Shown: one piece after another, positions 24,750 through 33,057 of the stretch
Numbering within the stretch: position 1 is the stretch's first letter
Layout of the letters: each line of letters begins with the position of its first letter
The notes under the pieces: model-generated
The model's database searches: none
What the model was told of the DNA's origin: nothing
The model's input: only the letters and a program-made list of their open reading frames with translations
Position numbers and translations under genes: made by a program
DNA from: RUG572 sp964386385
Lineage (GTDB): Bacteria > Verrucomicrobiota > Kiritimatiellia > RFP12 > UBA1067
Length of the DNA: 64,000 nucleotides
Direction of reading: 5' to 3'
Assembly (NCBI GenBank): GCA_964386385.1
Contig: CAYLRN010000007.1
Coordinates: 1-64,000 of the forward strand

Positions 24750-26009
24750 TCAGGGATGGTTCGTCGTCAGGCAGAGCCTAGCCCCGCAGTTGGTCTGTTC
24801 CGCCGGCGCGTCGCCCTTCTGCGGGAAGCGGTAGGCGGAGCGCGATACGCGGACGAGGGCGTCCCCTTCGGCCCAGCGGTGCGACCCGCGTGTCACGCGG
24901 CGCGGGGTGTCGTACTTCGGCGTCTGCCCGACGGGATCGTCGCCCGCTTCGTGGAGACAGGCGCTGTCGTTGCTGTCGTTGTCCTGCGAACGCCCCAGCG
25001 TGAGCGTCCACTGGTGCCGGCAGCCGACGAGGTCGTAGAACCCCCAGGGGTTCGGCGCCTTCGTGCCGACCGCAGTGGTTCGCGATGCGGTCTTCTCGAT
25101 TGCCGCCAGGGTGGATTCGCAGTAGTGCGGCGTGTCCGTTCCTGCGCGGCAGGCGTATTCCCACTGCGCCTCTGTGGGGAGGTCGAAGTCGAGGCCGGTG
25201 AGAGTCCGAAGCCGTCCGATCGGCGTGTCGGGGTCGACCGCGCGCGAAGACGGCCAGCAGTACGCGCCGCCCGGCCTGTCCTCGCCACGCCAGGAGGCGT
25301 ATGTCGTGCCGCCGACGGCGGAGGCGTCGTTCGTTTCCGCGCCGCCCGTCAGGCGGCTGAGCTGCCCGACGGTGACGGGGAAGACTCCGAGCCAGTACGC
25401 CTTCGTCAGGCGCACGGCGGCGGGACGTTCGCGCTGCCTGTCGTTTTCGGTCTGGCCGAGCGCGGACTCGTCGTCCGCGCCCATCGTGAAGAAGTCCGCG
25501 CCGCGCGCTTTCGTCCAAGTGGAGGAGATGGTGGACGGCACGTACCTGAACACCATGTAGCGCGTCTTGTTGAGGGCGTCGGCGAGAACTTCGTCCGCGA
25601 ACGACGCGCCGTGCCGCGTGCAGATACCGGTGTCAAGGTCGACGCGCAGGTAGTGGAATTCAAGCGGCGCCTCCGCGACGTCCACGCGGAACGCGACGTC
25701 CTTCAGGTCTTGGCGCGGGAAGTCGGCGGAGGACTCCCACGTCACGACGTGCCAGCCGGCGCCGAAGACCTCCGCGCCTGACACGCCGGTGAGCGGATGC
25801 TCCGTGCCGTCCACGATGGCGGACACCGCCACCCGGGCGCCGGCCTCCGGCGTTGTGAACGCCTCGGACGTGTCGAGGAAGAACGAGACGTCGACGGCGG
25901 TGGCCCACGGCCAGCGCGGCTGCGCGGACACGCGCGACACGGTGAAGTCCGCGCCGGACAGAACGCCCGCGCCCATGCAGAGAAGACCCAGCAGAATGAA
26001 TTTCCCCAT
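24750..26009 (-). CDS. Secreted SUMF1-fold protein (A)
   Basis: A 419-residue paralogue of the next gene, with the same order: signal peptide (MGKFILLGLLCMGAGVLSGA), beta-rich N-terminal domain (FTVSRVSAQPRWPWATAVDVSFFL), then SUMF1/FGE fold with FFTMGADDES, LTKAYWLGVFPVTVGQ, LPTEAQWEYACRAGT, NPWGFYDLVGCRHQW and a terminal GARLCL. No catalytic FGE cysteine pair is seen. AAGGAGG precedes ATG 26009. Gaps to its neighbours are 29 and 21 bases. Likely an extracellular binding or modifying protein; target unknown. Confidence 0.82.
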   Translation of the reverse strand: MGKFILLGLLCMGAGVLSGADFTVSRVSAQPRWPWATAVDVSFFLDTSEAFTTPEAGARVAVSAIVDGTEHPLTGVSGAEVFGAGWHVVTWESSADFPRQDLKDVAFRVDVAEAPLEFHYLRVDLDTGICTRHGASFADEVLADALNKTRYMVFRYVPSTISSTWTKARGADFFTMGADDESALGQTENDRQRERPAAVRLTKAYWLGVFPVTVGQLSRLTGGAETNDASAVGGTTYASWRGEDRPGGAYCWPSSRAVDPDTPIGRLRTLTGLDFDLPTEAQWEYACRAGTDTPHYCESTLAAIEKTASRTTAVGTKAPNPWGFYDLVGCRHQWTLTLGRSQDNDSNDSACLHEAGDDPVGQTPKYDTPRRVTRGSHRWAEGDALVRVSRSAYRFPQKGDAPAEQTNCGARLCLTTNHP

Positions 26010-26038
26010 GACGGATTCCTCCTTCTCGCCTTTTCCTT

Positions 26039-26779
26039 TCAGCGGAACACCACGAGCGTGCCGCCGTGCGGCGCGTCCAGCCACGCCTCGCACAGCCGGT
26101 TCACTGGATGCCTGAGGTCCCGGAACCAGAGTTCGACCTTCAGCGGTCTCTTCGGCAGCGCGTCCGCGCCGTAGACGGCAACGCCGACGGGGCGGTTGAA
26201 GCTGTTCGTCCAGATTTCGCCCGTCGTCAGGTCTGTCCAGAGCAGATGGGCGCTCGATGCCTCGTTGATGAACCAGTCCGTGTCCCAGGGGATGCGGACC
26301 GGATGGCGGATCGCCTGCCAGTGGTTGCGGTCCGTTGGCCCGTGCCGGACTTCGGCGTGCCCGAACGCGCCCGGCACGACCTCCACGAGGTGGGACTTCG
26401 AGCGCGACGCGCCCTCGGCGTTTCGGAACGCGAGCGTGACCGTGGCGACGCCGGACGGCATGTCCGCGCCGACGTCGAACAGGTCATCCATGACGAGATT
26501 CGTCGCGGAGACGTCCGTCACCGCGACCGTCCGCGGCGTTTCAAGGAAGTCGGCCGCGAACGTCACCGTCGCCTCGCAGGCGTCTGCAGGCGCCCACTCC
26601 CACGACCAGTCCCAGCTGACGTCCAGCCGGTTCTCCGTCATGCGGCAGAAGCCGGCGGCGGACGTCTGCGCGCAGACCCGCACGTCGTTGCACGTCGCGG
26701 CGTCCGCGCGCGCGACCGCCGCGACGGCGGCCAGCGCCAGCGGCGCGACCGCCCGTCCAAATCCTTTCGCACGTTCCAT
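26039..26779 (-). CDS. Secreted protein of unknown function, first gene of the SUMF1 operon
   Basis: A 246-residue protein with a signal peptide (APLALAAVAAVARADAA) and no domain I recognise. The body is probably all-beta: RLDVSWDWSWEWAPADACEATVTF and a repeated pattern of short polar strands. A WFINEASSAHLLWTDLTTGEIW segment resembles the N-terminal domains of the two SUMF1-fold proteins downstream. ATG 26779 is chosen for its strong AAGGAGGAG ribosome site; the frame stays open upstream without such support. Co-transcription with the SUMF1 genes is inferred from 29-base spacing. Confidence 0.6.
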   Translation of the reverse strand: MERAKGFGRAVAPLALAAVAAVARADAATCNDVRVCAQTSAAGFCRMTENRLDVSWDWSWEWAPADACEATVTFAADFLETPRTVAVTDVSATNLVMDDLFDVGADMPSGVATVTLAFRNAEGASRSKSHLVEVVPGAFGHAEVRHGPTDRNHWQAIRHPVRIPWDTDWFINEASSAHLLWTDLTTGEIWTNSFNRPVGVAVYGADALPKRPLKVELWFRDLRHPVNRLCEAWLDAPHGGTLVVFR

Positions 26780-26971
26780 GCGTCTCCTCCTTGTCGTTTC
26801 GTCAGGCCAAAGTCCGGCCGGGTTCGTCACGAGCATCGTCTCGATCTGCGCGTCGGAAATTGAAAACTTGAAAAACCGTTTTTTTTTCGCTGTCATTTTC
26901 GCACAACTGCCCGCGAAACACTTGCATGATGAGACCGAAAAAGTGTACAATCTGTCCAATTCCCTCCTGCG

Positions 26972-27000
26972 TTGACGCAGACGAACGGGAATGGTAGAAT
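26972..27000 (+). promoter_or_regulatory. promoter giving a leaderless mRNA
   Basis: TTGACG (26972-26977), a 17-base spacer and TAGAAT (26995-27000), with TG extension at 26992-26993. Six bases separate it from ATG 27007, so the transcript should start at or next to the start codon; no ribosome site is visible. Confidence 0.65.
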
Positions 27001-27006
27001 GGCGGC

Positions 27007-29019
27007 ATGGAACGGCATCCCAAAATACCATACGGCATCAAGGACTTCAGGCGCATCCGGTCCGAGGGCTACTACTACGTGGACAAGACGGCCTACATCC
27101 GGCGGATGGAGGAGCGCGACAGCTTCGTCTTCTTCGCGCGTCCCAGGCGCATGGGGAAGTCGCTCTTCGTGGAGACGCTGCGCTGCTACTACGACGTCAG
27201 GGAGAAGGCGAATTTCAAGAAGCTGTTCGGCGGCCTCGACATTGGAGAGACGCCGACCGAGAACGCGAACAGGTACTATGTGCTCCAGCTCGACTTCTCG
27301 ATCGTGGGCGGCGGCGTCGGCGAAACGCTGGAGTCCGCCTTCGAGCAGCACGTCGCCATCGCCCTCGACGACTTCGTCTACCGCTATTCCGCGGACTTCC
27401 CGCCCGACTTCGCCGCGCAGACGCGGGAGATGAACGCGGCGGGCAAGTTCGCCGCCATCGTCCGCCGTGCCCGTATCGGCGGAACGGGAATCTACCTGAT
27501 CATCGACGAGTACGACAACTTCACAAACTCCATGCTCCGCAGCGAGGTGAACGCGGACTATCGCGCGGTCACGCACGGCGCCGGATTTTACAGGAGCTGG
27601 TTCAAGAAATTCAAGGAGGGCTGCTCGCGCATCTTCATGACCGGAGTCTCGCCCGTCACGATGGACGACCTCACGAGCGGATTCAACATCGCCGCCAACC
27701 TCACGCAGGACGAGGAGTTCAACGCGATGGCCGGCTTCTCCGAGGCCGAGGTCGTGAAGATGTACTCCGACTTCAAGGGCGTAGGCGAGTTCACGGAAGG
27801 CGACCCCGCGGCGATCGTGAAGTCGATAAAGCCGTGGTACGACGGCTACTGTTTCGCGACGGCGTGCATCGGGAAGGAGTGCGTGTTCAACAGCGACATG
27901 GCGCTCTACTACCTGAAGTCGCTTGTCGCCAGGGGCCGGCCGCCGGAGAACATGGTGGACGCCAACGTCAGGACGGACTACGAGAAGCTGAAGGTCATCG
28001 CGGAGATTCAAAGGCAGCACAGGTACTGCGCAGGGACAGGCTCCTGTGCGGTGCAGGACTCTGATGTCCAAGACGGCGCAATGGCAGACGCAGCCGCAGG
28101 GCAGGTCACTGCGCCGGCAGCCGCACAGGCGCTTGCATCAGGGTTCCGCACCGCATCTGGCGCTGCGGTGGCGGATGCTTTCCCTGCTCCGCCATTGGCG
28201 CCTGCGGCGGCAGATGAGCCGGCCATTGCGCCGTCTTTGCCATCAGAGTTCTGCACCGCATCAGATGCCGCAGAAAACGCCGCGCTCGACAACGTGGGCG
28301 TGCTGCCGGTCACGGAACTGCTGGCGGCGACGGGCGAGATCTCCTTCGACCTCGTCGAGAGCTTTCCCGCCGACAGGATATCCGACCTCGCGAACTTCCA
28401 CTCGCTCTTCCACTACTACGGAATCGTGTCGATGCAGGGCAGACGGCGGGGAAGCACGGTCTTCCGCATCCCCAACGTCTGCGTCCGCCGCCAGCTCTTC
28501 GACTACCTCCGCGACTCCTACCACAGGACGCGGACGCCCGACTGGATCGAGTGGTCGCGTCTCGCCTCCGCGTTCGCCTACGACGGCGAGTGGGAGCCGT
28601 TCCTCAGACGCCTCGCGCGGGACTACGCGGAGACTACGCCGGTGCGCGGCGGCCTCCAGGGCGAGATCCGCGTGCAGGGCTACATGCAGGCGGAGTTCGG
28701 ACACCTCAAGTTCTACCTCCTCGCGCCGGAGATGGAGCTTTCTCGCGGGTTCTGCGACTTCTGTCTCTTCCCCGAGCGCGTCCACTACGGCGACGCCTCG
28801 CACAGCTATCTCATAGAGCTCAAGTACGCGCCCAAGGACGCCTCGGACGCCGATATGGCCGTGAAGGTCGCGGAGGCGAAGGCGCAGCTTGCGAAGTACC
28901 GCGCCGACCGCTCCGTCCCGTCCCTCGCGCGCGGCACGACCCTCCACCAAATTGTCTACGTCTTCCGAGGCGCAGAGCTGCACGCCCTTGAACAAATCAG
29001 CAGCGAGACAATGGCCTGA
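27007..29019 (+). CDS. AAA-ATPase-like / PD-(D/E)XK nuclease-like protein
   Basis: Member of a family abundant in anaerobic gut bacteria, with an N-terminal AAA-like ATPase and a C-terminal PD-(D/E)XK nuclease fold; cellular role unknown. Family opening PYGIKDFRRIR-x-x-GYYYVDKT, P-loop region FARPRRMGKS (43-52), Walker B-like LIIDEYDN (D167, E168), and PWYDGYCF. The nuclease core is IELKYA (E604, K606). At 670 residues it is over 100 longer than usual because residues about 347-418 are an alanine/proline-rich insert encoded by an inverted repeat. Predicted leaderless. Substrate and activity are untested. Confidence 0.82.
   Translation: MERHPKIPYGIKDFRRIRSEGYYYVDKTAYIRRMEERDSFVFFARPRRMGKSLFVETLRCYYDVREKANFKKLFGGLDIGETPTENANRYYVLQLDFSIVGGGVGETLESAFEQHVAIALDDFVYRYSADFPPDFAAQTREMNAAGKFAAIVRRARIGGTGIYLIIDEYDNFTNSMLRSEVNADYRAVTHGAGFYRSWFKKFKEGCSRIFMTGVSPVTMDDLTSGFNIAANLTQDEEFNAMAGFSEAEVVKMYSDFKGVGEFTEGDPAAIVKSIKPWYDGYCFATACIGKECVFNSDMALYYLKSLVARGRPPENMVDANVRTDYEKLKVIAEIQRQHRYCAGTGSCAVQDSDVQDGAMADAAAGQVTAPAAAQALASGFRTASGAAVADAFPAPPLAPAAADEPAIAPSLPSEFCTASDAAENAALDNVGVLPVTELLAATGEISFDLVESFPADRISDLANFHSLFHYYGIVSMQGRRRGSTVFRIPNVCVRRQLFDYLRDSYHRTRTPDWIEWSRLASAFAYDGEWEPFLRRLARDYAETTPVRGGLQGEIRVQGYMQAEFGHLKFYLLAPEMELSRGFCDFCLFPERVHYGDASHSYLIELKYAPKDASDADMAVKVAEAKAQLAKYRADRSVPSLARGTTLHQIVYVFRGAELHALEQISSETMA
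28047..28260 (+). repeat. in-frame palindromic insertion within the AAA/nuclease gene
   Basis: The arm beginning TGCGGTGCAGGACTCTGATG (28047) with CAAGACGGCGCAATGGC near 28069-28085 is matched, inverted, by GCCATTGCGCCGTCTTTG near 28222-28239 and CATCAGAGTTCTGCACCGCA ending at 28260. A third copy of the CATCAG-GTTC-GCACCGCATC motif lies in the middle (about 28136-28156). The whole reads through in frame as about 71 alanine-rich residues. It looks like a mobile palindromic element tolerated inside a gene. Confidence 0.75.
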
Positions 29020-29103
29020 ACGATCAAGAGGCAAGTGGACGAGTGAATGCGGGTTCTACGACCAGAGCCACTGTCTTCCGCCCTCGCAGGCGAGCGCGGG
29101 AAA

Positions 29104-29112
29104 TGGTAGAAT
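29104..29112 (+). promoter_or_regulatory. putative promoter (-10 box) of the phosphoesterase gene
   Basis: Extended -10 TGGTAGAAT (29104-29112), about 62 bases before ATG 29175. No -35 hexamer is convincing. The same TGGTAGAAT sequence precedes the AAA/nuclease gene. Confidence 0.45.
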
Positions 29113-29174
29113 AGGCGGCGGAAACGGCGGAAGTCCGGTCGACGAATCCAAGGCAAGACGATGGGAGCACGAGA

Positions 29175-30698
29175 ATGAATTCAGGAAGCGGCGCAATGGA
29201 GACCAATGGGCCTGCGAAGCACTGCAGCACGGCGCTGGGACGGCGCGCGTTCGTCGGCTTCGGCGCCGCGTTCGCGGCGGGGTTTGGAAATTCCGCGCGC
29301 GGAGCGGCCGGCGGGCAGGCGGGCAGGGTCAACCTCCGGGTGGGCGTAGTCTCGGACGTCCACCTCACGGCGGCGGCGCCGATGGCGGAGGCGCGCTTCG
29401 AGAAGGCGCTGCGCTATTTCGACTCCCGCAAGGCAGACGCCGTGCTGCTGTGCGGCGACATTGCGGACTACGGGCTTGTCAGCGAACTCGTCCGGGCCGG
29501 GGACGTCTGGCGCAGGGTCTTTCCCGGCAGCCGCCGTTCCGATGGCGCCCACGTCGAAAAGCTGTTCCACTTCGGCGACCACGACAATGGCGGATACATG
29601 CATCGGAGGCATCCCGACTATGCGAAGCGCAAGGAGGAGATCGAGCGCGACTCCATCTGCTTCAACGACCGCAGGGAGGTCTGGCGCAGGGCGTTCGACG
29701 AGGAGTGGTCGCCGATCATGGTCAAGAACGTCAAGGGCTATGCGTTCGTTCTTGGAAACCACCAGTGCGTGGACCCGGCGGCTGACCGGCATGGAGACGT
29801 CGTGCCCGGCGTGGACGCGGCCCTGGCGGCGCTAAGGCCCGATCAGTCGCGTCCGTTCTTCTATTCGCAGCACCGCATCCTGCGCGGGACGGCGGGCGGG
29901 CCGGACGTCTGGGGGCAGGAGGCCGGCGTGGTGACGAGGATACTTGCGGACTATCCGAACTGCTTCGCGTTCTGCGGCCATGGACACGTCCAGGCGACGG
30001 ACGAGCGCAGCATCTGGCAGGGCGCGTTCACGGCGGTGGAGGTCCCTTCCCTCCGCTATCTCCTCCAGCATCCGGGGCGGGAGAACGGCTACTGCATCAC
30101 GGATTTCAAGAAGAACGAGAGGCGTCCGCCGCAGATGAAGATGACGTCGACGTGGGGCGACGGACACGGCGGGATGTTCATGTCCGTGTCGGACGGCGAG
30201 ATCGTGCTGGAGCGTCTTGACATGGACGCGCTTGAGAAGGTCGGGCCGGACTGGGTCGTTCCGCTTGCGCGGGACGCGGGAAGGCCGTACGACCATGCGC
30301 TGCGGGCGCGGCGCGATCCGGCGCCGGTCTGGCCGGCGGGCGCGCGGGCGTCCGCGACGTTCATGAAGAACGGCGAGAACCGGGCCGGCGAGAAGGTCGA
30401 CCAGTACGTCGTGACGTTCCCGCCGGCGCGGTCGGAAGGCGCCGCGCCGCGCGCCTACGACTACGCCGTGAAGGCGGTCGGCATGAAGGGCGGCGACGAG
30501 CGGACGCTGTGCGAGAAGCGCGTCTATTCGCCGTGCATCTATCGCGCCGAAAGGCACGAGCGCCGGCTTGCATCGTGCGTGTTCGCGGCTTCGGAACTCC
30601 TCGGAGACCATGATGTGCTGCGCTTCGAGGTGCGCCCGCTGAACGCTTTCGGCCGGGCGGGCAAGTCCCTGAACGCCGCATGTGCCTGCGGCGCGTGA
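29175..30698 (+). CDS. Tat-exported calcineurin-like metallophosphoesterase
   Basis: A 507-residue phosphoesterase. A twin-arginine signal is visible at residues 23-24 (GRRAFVGFGAAFAAGFG). The metallophosphatase motifs follow in order: VVSDVHL (D61, H63), LLCGDIAD, HFGDHDNGG (in place of GNHD), LGNHQ and CGHGHVQ near residue 266. The C-terminal third (about 370-507) has a beta-rich, fibronectin-like look. Substrate unknown. The stop codon (30696-30698) lies inside a degenerate copy of the dispersed hairpin repeat. A promoter lies about 60 bases upstream. Confidence 0.8.
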   Translation: MNSGSGAMETNGPAKHCSTALGRRAFVGFGAAFAAGFGNSARGAAGGQAGRVNLRVGVVSDVHLTAAAPMAEARFEKALRYFDSRKADAVLLCGDIADYGLVSELVRAGDVWRRVFPGSRRSDGAHVEKLFHFGDHDNGGYMHRRHPDYAKRKEEIERDSICFNDRREVWRRAFDEEWSPIMVKNVKGYAFVLGNHQCVDPAADRHGDVVPGVDAALAALRPDQSRPFFYSQHRILRGTAGGPDVWGQEAGVVTRILADYPNCFAFCGHGHVQATDERSIWQGAFTAVEVPSLRYLLQHPGRENGYCITDFKKNERRPPQMKMTSTWGDGHGGMFMSVSDGEIVLERLDMDALEKVGPDWVVPLARDAGRPYDHALRARRDPAPVWPAGARASATFMKNGENRAGEKVDQYVVTFPPARSEGAAPRAYDYAVKAVGMKGGDERTLCEKRVYSPCIYRAERHERRLASCVFAASELLGDHDVLRFEVRPLNAFGRAGKSLNAACACGA

Positions 30699-30715
30699 GG
30701 ACGCGCGCTCTCCCG
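30690..30715 (+). repeat. degenerate hairpin repeat overlapping a stop codon
   Basis: GGCGCGTGAGGA at 30690-30701 followed by CGCGCGCTCTCCC matches the forward hairpin unit of the arrays at 48.4 and 55.7 kb with a few changes. GCGCGT and ACGCGC still pair (30691-30696 with 30701-30706). The TGA of the phosphoesterase gene is within it. Confidence 0.6.
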
Positions 30716-30760
30716 ATGCGTTCGACTTTGAAGCGCCGTTGATTCGCGATGGGCGATTTG

Positions 30761-30769
30761 TGCTATAAT
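30761..30769 (+). promoter_or_regulatory. putative promoter of the isomerase operon
   Basis: Perfect extended -10 TGCTATAAT (30761-30769); TTGATT at 30739-30744 is a distant -35 candidate (19 bases). The predicted leader is about 25 bases with an AAGGAAGGAAG ribosome site before ATG 30801. Confidence 0.55.
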
Positions 30770-30800
30770 GCTCTTCCGTCTTAAAAGGAAGGAAGACACT

Positions 30801-32168
30801 ATGGCGTTTAAAATCGGATACATGCCGCTCTCCAAGGTCAACTGGACGAACGACACCCTTGAGGCCGCGCGCGAAAATGCGCTTAAGTTCCTGAAGTCCC
30901 TGCCGGACGTCGAGGTGGTCGGCCCCGACCACATGCTGACGCTGGAGGGCGAGGCGATCGAGCTGCTCGAACAGTTCGAGAAGGACCGTCCCGACCTGCT
31001 GATCACGCACTTCATGACGTTCTCGCTCGGCGTCGTGCCTCCGATGTTCGCGCAGCGCCTGAACGTGCCTGTCGTGCTCTGGAGCATGCACGAGCCGGAC
31101 CCGAAGGGCGGGCGCCTTCAGAACAACAGCTTCTGCGCGGCGAACATGAACGCGCACCACATGTACCGCCTTCACATCCCCTACTTCCACGTGCACGCGG
31201 AGCCAGGCACGGCCGAGGCGGCGCAGGCGATCACAAGCGCCGTGAACGTCGCCAAGGCGATGAAGGACCTGCACCGTCTCCGCATCGGTCTCATCGGCGG
31301 CCGCGTCCCGGGCTTCTACACGAGCTGCGTGAGCGAGATGCTGCTCCGTCGCAAGCTCGGGCCTGAGGTGAAGATCATCACGGAGCACGAGCTCTTCACG
31401 ACGGCGAAGAACCTCACGCAGGAGGAAGTCGCGGACGCGATGGCGTGGATCGACGCGGACACGAAGACGCATCCGACCGACGGCCCGCGCGGCGACCAGA
31501 AGGAGAAGAGCGCCCGCCTGATCGGCGCCGTGAAGAAGATGAAGGACAAGTTCTTCGTCGACTGCTTCGCCATGCGCTGCTGGCCGGAGGTGATCCTGAA
31601 CGAGTTCTACGGCATTGCCGTCTGCTCCACGCTCGGACACCTCACGAACCACGGCTACCTGACCGCCTGCGAGGGCGACGTCTACGGCGCGGTGATGATG
31701 CGCGTGGGGCAGATCCTCTCCGGCGACCTGCCGTTCTTCTGCGACATGATAAAGATGGACGGCGACTACGGCGTGGCCTGGCACTGCGGCGCCGCGCCGT
31801 GCGGACTCTGCAAGCCCGGCTACCAGCCGGAGCTTCACTGCTCCGCCACTGTCGAGGGCGGCGGCGTGAAGGGCTGCACGGGCGAATTCCCGCTCAAGCC
31901 CGGCCGCGTGACGCTCGCCCGCCTGGGCGAGACGCGCGACGGCGACGGCTTCCGGATGCTCGTCGCGACGGGCGAGGGGCTTGACACGGACATGTTCGTG
32001 CGCGGCACTCCGCTCAAGATCAGGTTCGACGCCGGCTGCGACGCCCTCCGCAAGGAGGTGATCGAGAACGGCTGGGAGCACCACTACGCGCTCATGTACG
32101 GCGACCACGCGGACGAGCTGTCCGACTTCTGCCGCAACATGGACGTGGAGTTCCACCTCGTGCGCTGA
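30801..32168 (+). CDS. L-fucose/L-arabinose isomerase-like protein
   Basis: A 455-residue cytoplasmic protein with the fold pattern of FucI/AraA-type ketol isomerases: LLITHFMTFSLGVVPPMF, VVLWSMHEPD, a Rossmann-like RIGLIGGRVPGF, and later CWPEVILNEFYGIAVCSTLGHL with TACEGDVYGAV, then a C-terminal beta domain. The exact sugar is not clear; AraA itself has a different signature, so this is one of the unassigned relatives. ATG 30801 follows a good ribosome site. A glycerophosphodiesterase gene starts 30 bases downstream. Confidence 0.75.
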   Translation: MAFKIGYMPLSKVNWTNDTLEAARENALKFLKSLPDVEVVGPDHMLTLEGEAIELLEQFEKDRPDLLITHFMTFSLGVVPPMFAQRLNVPVVLWSMHEPDPKGGRLQNNSFCAANMNAHHMYRLHIPYFHVHAEPGTAEAAQAITSAVNVAKAMKDLHRLRIGLIGGRVPGFYTSCVSEMLLRRKLGPEVKIITEHELFTTAKNLTQEEVADAMAWIDADTKTHPTDGPRGDQKEKSARLIGAVKKMKDKFFVDCFAMRCWPEVILNEFYGIAVCSTLGHLTNHGYLTACEGDVYGAVMMRVGQILSGDLPFFCDMIKMDGDYGVAWHCGAAPCGLCKPGYQPELHCSATVEGGGVKGCTGEFPLKPGRVTLARLGETRDGDGFRMLVATGEGLDTDMFVRGTPLKIRFDAGCDALRKEVIENGWEHHYALMYGDHADELSDFCRNMDVEFHLVR

Positions 32169-32198
32169 CCACAACCCGAAGACAGAAGGAGAAACACG

Positions 32199-33047
32199 AT
32201 GCGCGGAAAGCTTACTGGAAATCGCCTCGCCGGGCTGTGCCTTGCGGCGGCGTTCATGCTGTCAGTCGCGGCGCCGGCGGCACATTCAGCCCCCACGCCG
32301 GAGAACGGAGTCACCGCGCATCGCGGGGCGTCCGTCTTGCATCCCGAGAACTCGCTTGAGGCGTTCCACGCCGCGAACGAGATTGGCGCGGACTGGATCG
32401 AGACGGACGTCTACCTCACGAAGGACGGCCGGCTGGTCCTCGCCCACAACCCCACGACGGGCGAATACGCGTCGAAGAACCTCAACGTCGGCGCAAGCAC
32501 GTTCGCGGAGCTTGCGGAGCTGGACATGGCGGAGAAGTTCAGGGCGCGCCGCGGGCTAACCCTGGAGCAATGCCCGAAGGTGCGCATCGTCCGGCTGGAG
32601 GAGGCCATCGACCTCGTTCTGCGCGAGAAGAAGGCGCGCCTTTCCCTGCAGCCGAAGAACGACTGCGTGGACAGGACGATCGCGCTCATCCGCGAGAAGA
32701 AGGCGCAGGCGTGGGTGGGCTTCAACGACGGCAGCCTCCAGAAGATGGCGCGCGTGAAGCAGCTCGAACCGTCCATACCGGTATTCTGGGATCGCTTCGG
32801 CTCGGACGTCGACAAGGACATTGCCACCGCCCGCGCCCGCGGCTTCGAGTCGGTGGTGATGTTCTGGAAGGACGTCACGGCGGAGAAGGTGGCGAAGCTG
32901 AAGGCGGCCGGATTCAAGGTCGGCGCCTGGACCGTGAACAGCCCGGCGGAGATGAAGCGCCAGCTGGACATGGGCGTCGAGCGTATCTACACCGACGCGC
33001 CGGACGTCCTGTTCGAAGTCATGCGAAAGCGCGCCGGCCGCCGGTAG
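32199..33047 (+). CDS. Secreted glycerophosphodiester phosphodiesterase
   Basis: A 282-residue enzyme expected to cleave glycerophosphodiesters outside the cytoplasm. The signal peptide (LAGLCLAAAFMLSVAAPAAHS) precedes a canonical catalytic core: AHRGAS (H41, R42), HPENSLEAF, WIETDVYLTKDG (E68, D70) and VLAHN. The C-terminal barrel strands end in VGAWTVNSPAEMKRQLDMGVERIYTDAPD, the standard signature. It has a closer match to the consensus than the copy at 17.8 kb. GAAGGAG lies before ATG 32199. The next gene starts 10 bases after its stop. Confidence 0.92.
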   Translation: MRGKLTGNRLAGLCLAAAFMLSVAAPAAHSAPTPENGVTAHRGASVLHPENSLEAFHAANEIGADWIETDVYLTKDGRLVLAHNPTTGEYASKNLNVGASTFAELAELDMAEKFRARRGLTLEQCPKVRIVRLEEAIDLVLREKKARLSLQPKNDCVDRTIALIREKKAQAWVGFNDGSLQKMARVKQLEPSIPVFWDRFGSDVDKDIATARARGFESVVMFWKDVTAEKVAKLKAAGFKVGAWTVNSPAEMKRQLDMGVERIYTDAPDVLFEVMRKRAGRR

Positions 33048-33057
33048 TCGTCCGCGA

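Noticed and set aside
23382..26009. Formylglycine-generating enzymes that activate sulfatases
   Set aside because: The fold is right, but the active-site cysteine pair is absent and there is no sulfatase gene in the window.
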